A DNA stretch of 64,000 nucleotides from Rhodospirillaceae bacterium. Its GTDB lineage: Bacteria; Pseudomonadota; Alphaproteobacteria; Dongiales; Dongiaceae. The number at the start of each line of letters is the position of its first letter. Positions within the stretch are counted from its first letter, which is position 1. Positions 63,854 through 64,000 of the stretch are shown piece by piece. The position numbers and the translations under genes were made by a program. The stretch lies in assembly GCA_008012315.1 (NCBI GenBank), contig SSEL01000006.1:62001-126000 (forward strand). The letters are read 5' to 3'. The notes beneath the pieces are model-generated. The model was not told the origin of the DNA. It saw only the letters and a list, made by a program, of their open reading frames with translations, and made no database searches.

Positions 63854-64000
63854 TTAACTCAACGCCATCCGCAACACCGGCACGCGCTGAACGACCAGCC
63901 AATCGATCAGCAGGACGGCCACCAGCGACAGGCCCGCCAGTGGCAGCATAATGCCCAAAGCGGCAATCAGGACGACCAGACCTTTCGCCAGCTTCAAATT
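63854..64000 (-). CDS. PepSY-associated membrane protein (5' end cut by window)
   Basis: Last 48 codons of a minus-strand gene ending at TAA 63854. The visible part is a hydrophobic helix and tail (LAKGLVVLIAALGIMLPLAG, LLIDWLVVQRVPVLRMAL) of the sort ending PepSY-TM or sulfite-reductase-flavoprotein-like proteins. Its position next to the copper chaperone suggests a metal-related reductase, but the family call is weak from this fragment. Confidence 0.5.
   Translation of the reverse strand, partial: NLKLAKGLVVLIAALGIMLPLAGLSLVAVLLIDWLVVQRVPVLRMALS

Overview
The window looks like the chromosome of a high-GC alphaproteobacterium, most likely in or near the Rhodospirillales. The evidence is the gene content: a ChpT-type phosphotransferase, DUF3553, DUF1488, DUF2948 and UPF0262 proteins, an imuA-imuB-dnaE2 cassette behind an alphaproteobacterial LexA box (GAAC-N7-GAAC), short-form HisG, a cysH-cysD-cysNC sulfate operon and a carnitine operon of the cdh type. 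I cannot name a genus. There are no rRNA genes, phage genes, insertion sequences or CRISPR arrays.

Layout. 1-6.95 kb, minus strand: a chemotaxis operon chpT / cheA-cheW-cheY-cheB-cheR (cheR cut by the window start). Its CheA is a hybrid kinase carrying what reads as a group 1 truncated globin between the Hpt and dimerisation domains. 7.1-13 kb, plus: a DUF3553 protein and the SOS mutasome imuA-imuB-dnaE2. 13-15.5 kb, minus: two tandem exported alpha/beta hydrolases (one lacks the catalytic His) and a 1-Cys peroxiredoxin. 16.2-20.5 kb: a CorC/HlyC-type membrane protein, a secreted protein, a methyltransferase gene broken by an in-frame TAG, a DUF1488 protein and a DauA-like FAD oxidoreductase. 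20.5-24.6 kb: a loose accessory stretch of tiny membrane peptides, small orphan genes, CHRD and FecR-like exported proteins and a decayed phospholipase D gene next to tRNA-Phe.

24.8-31.7 kb, minus: a conserved housekeeping block (yacG, rng, maf, infA, low-molecular-weight phosphatase, UPF0262, hisG, DUF2948, murA, dcd), then tRNA-Thr. 32-34.1 kb: a methyl-accepting chemotaxis protein. 34.3-45 kb, minus: a CocE/NonD hydrolase, an oligopeptide-type ABC importer (double ATPase, two permeases, binding protein), an HSL-family hydrolase and a second paralogous binding protein. 45.4-51.1 kb: a GlxA/CdhR regulator and genes for L-carnitine breakdown (dehydrogenase, dehydrocarnitine-cleaving BKACE enzyme, thioesterase, acyl-CoA dehydrogenase, and a convergent CaiD-like hydratase). 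51.5-55.1 kb, plus: assimilatory sulfate activation and reduction, preceded by an AT-rich leader and a 30-codon upstream ORF. 55.3-64 kb: an SbmA/YddA-like ABC transporter, a LysR regulator divergent from a split chromate transporter, a DUF815 ATPase, a CoA-binding protein, two small orphans, and a copper module (CopC-CopD fusion, PCu(A)C chaperone, PepSY protein cut by the window end).

The strongest unusual signal is the globin-containing CheA. It would join haem or gas sensing directly to the kinase rather than to a receptor. Other points worth a look are the upstream ORF overlapping cysH, the His-less hydrolase paralogue, the three-hairpin intergenic element near 61.2 kb and the palindrome in front of the carnitine regulator.
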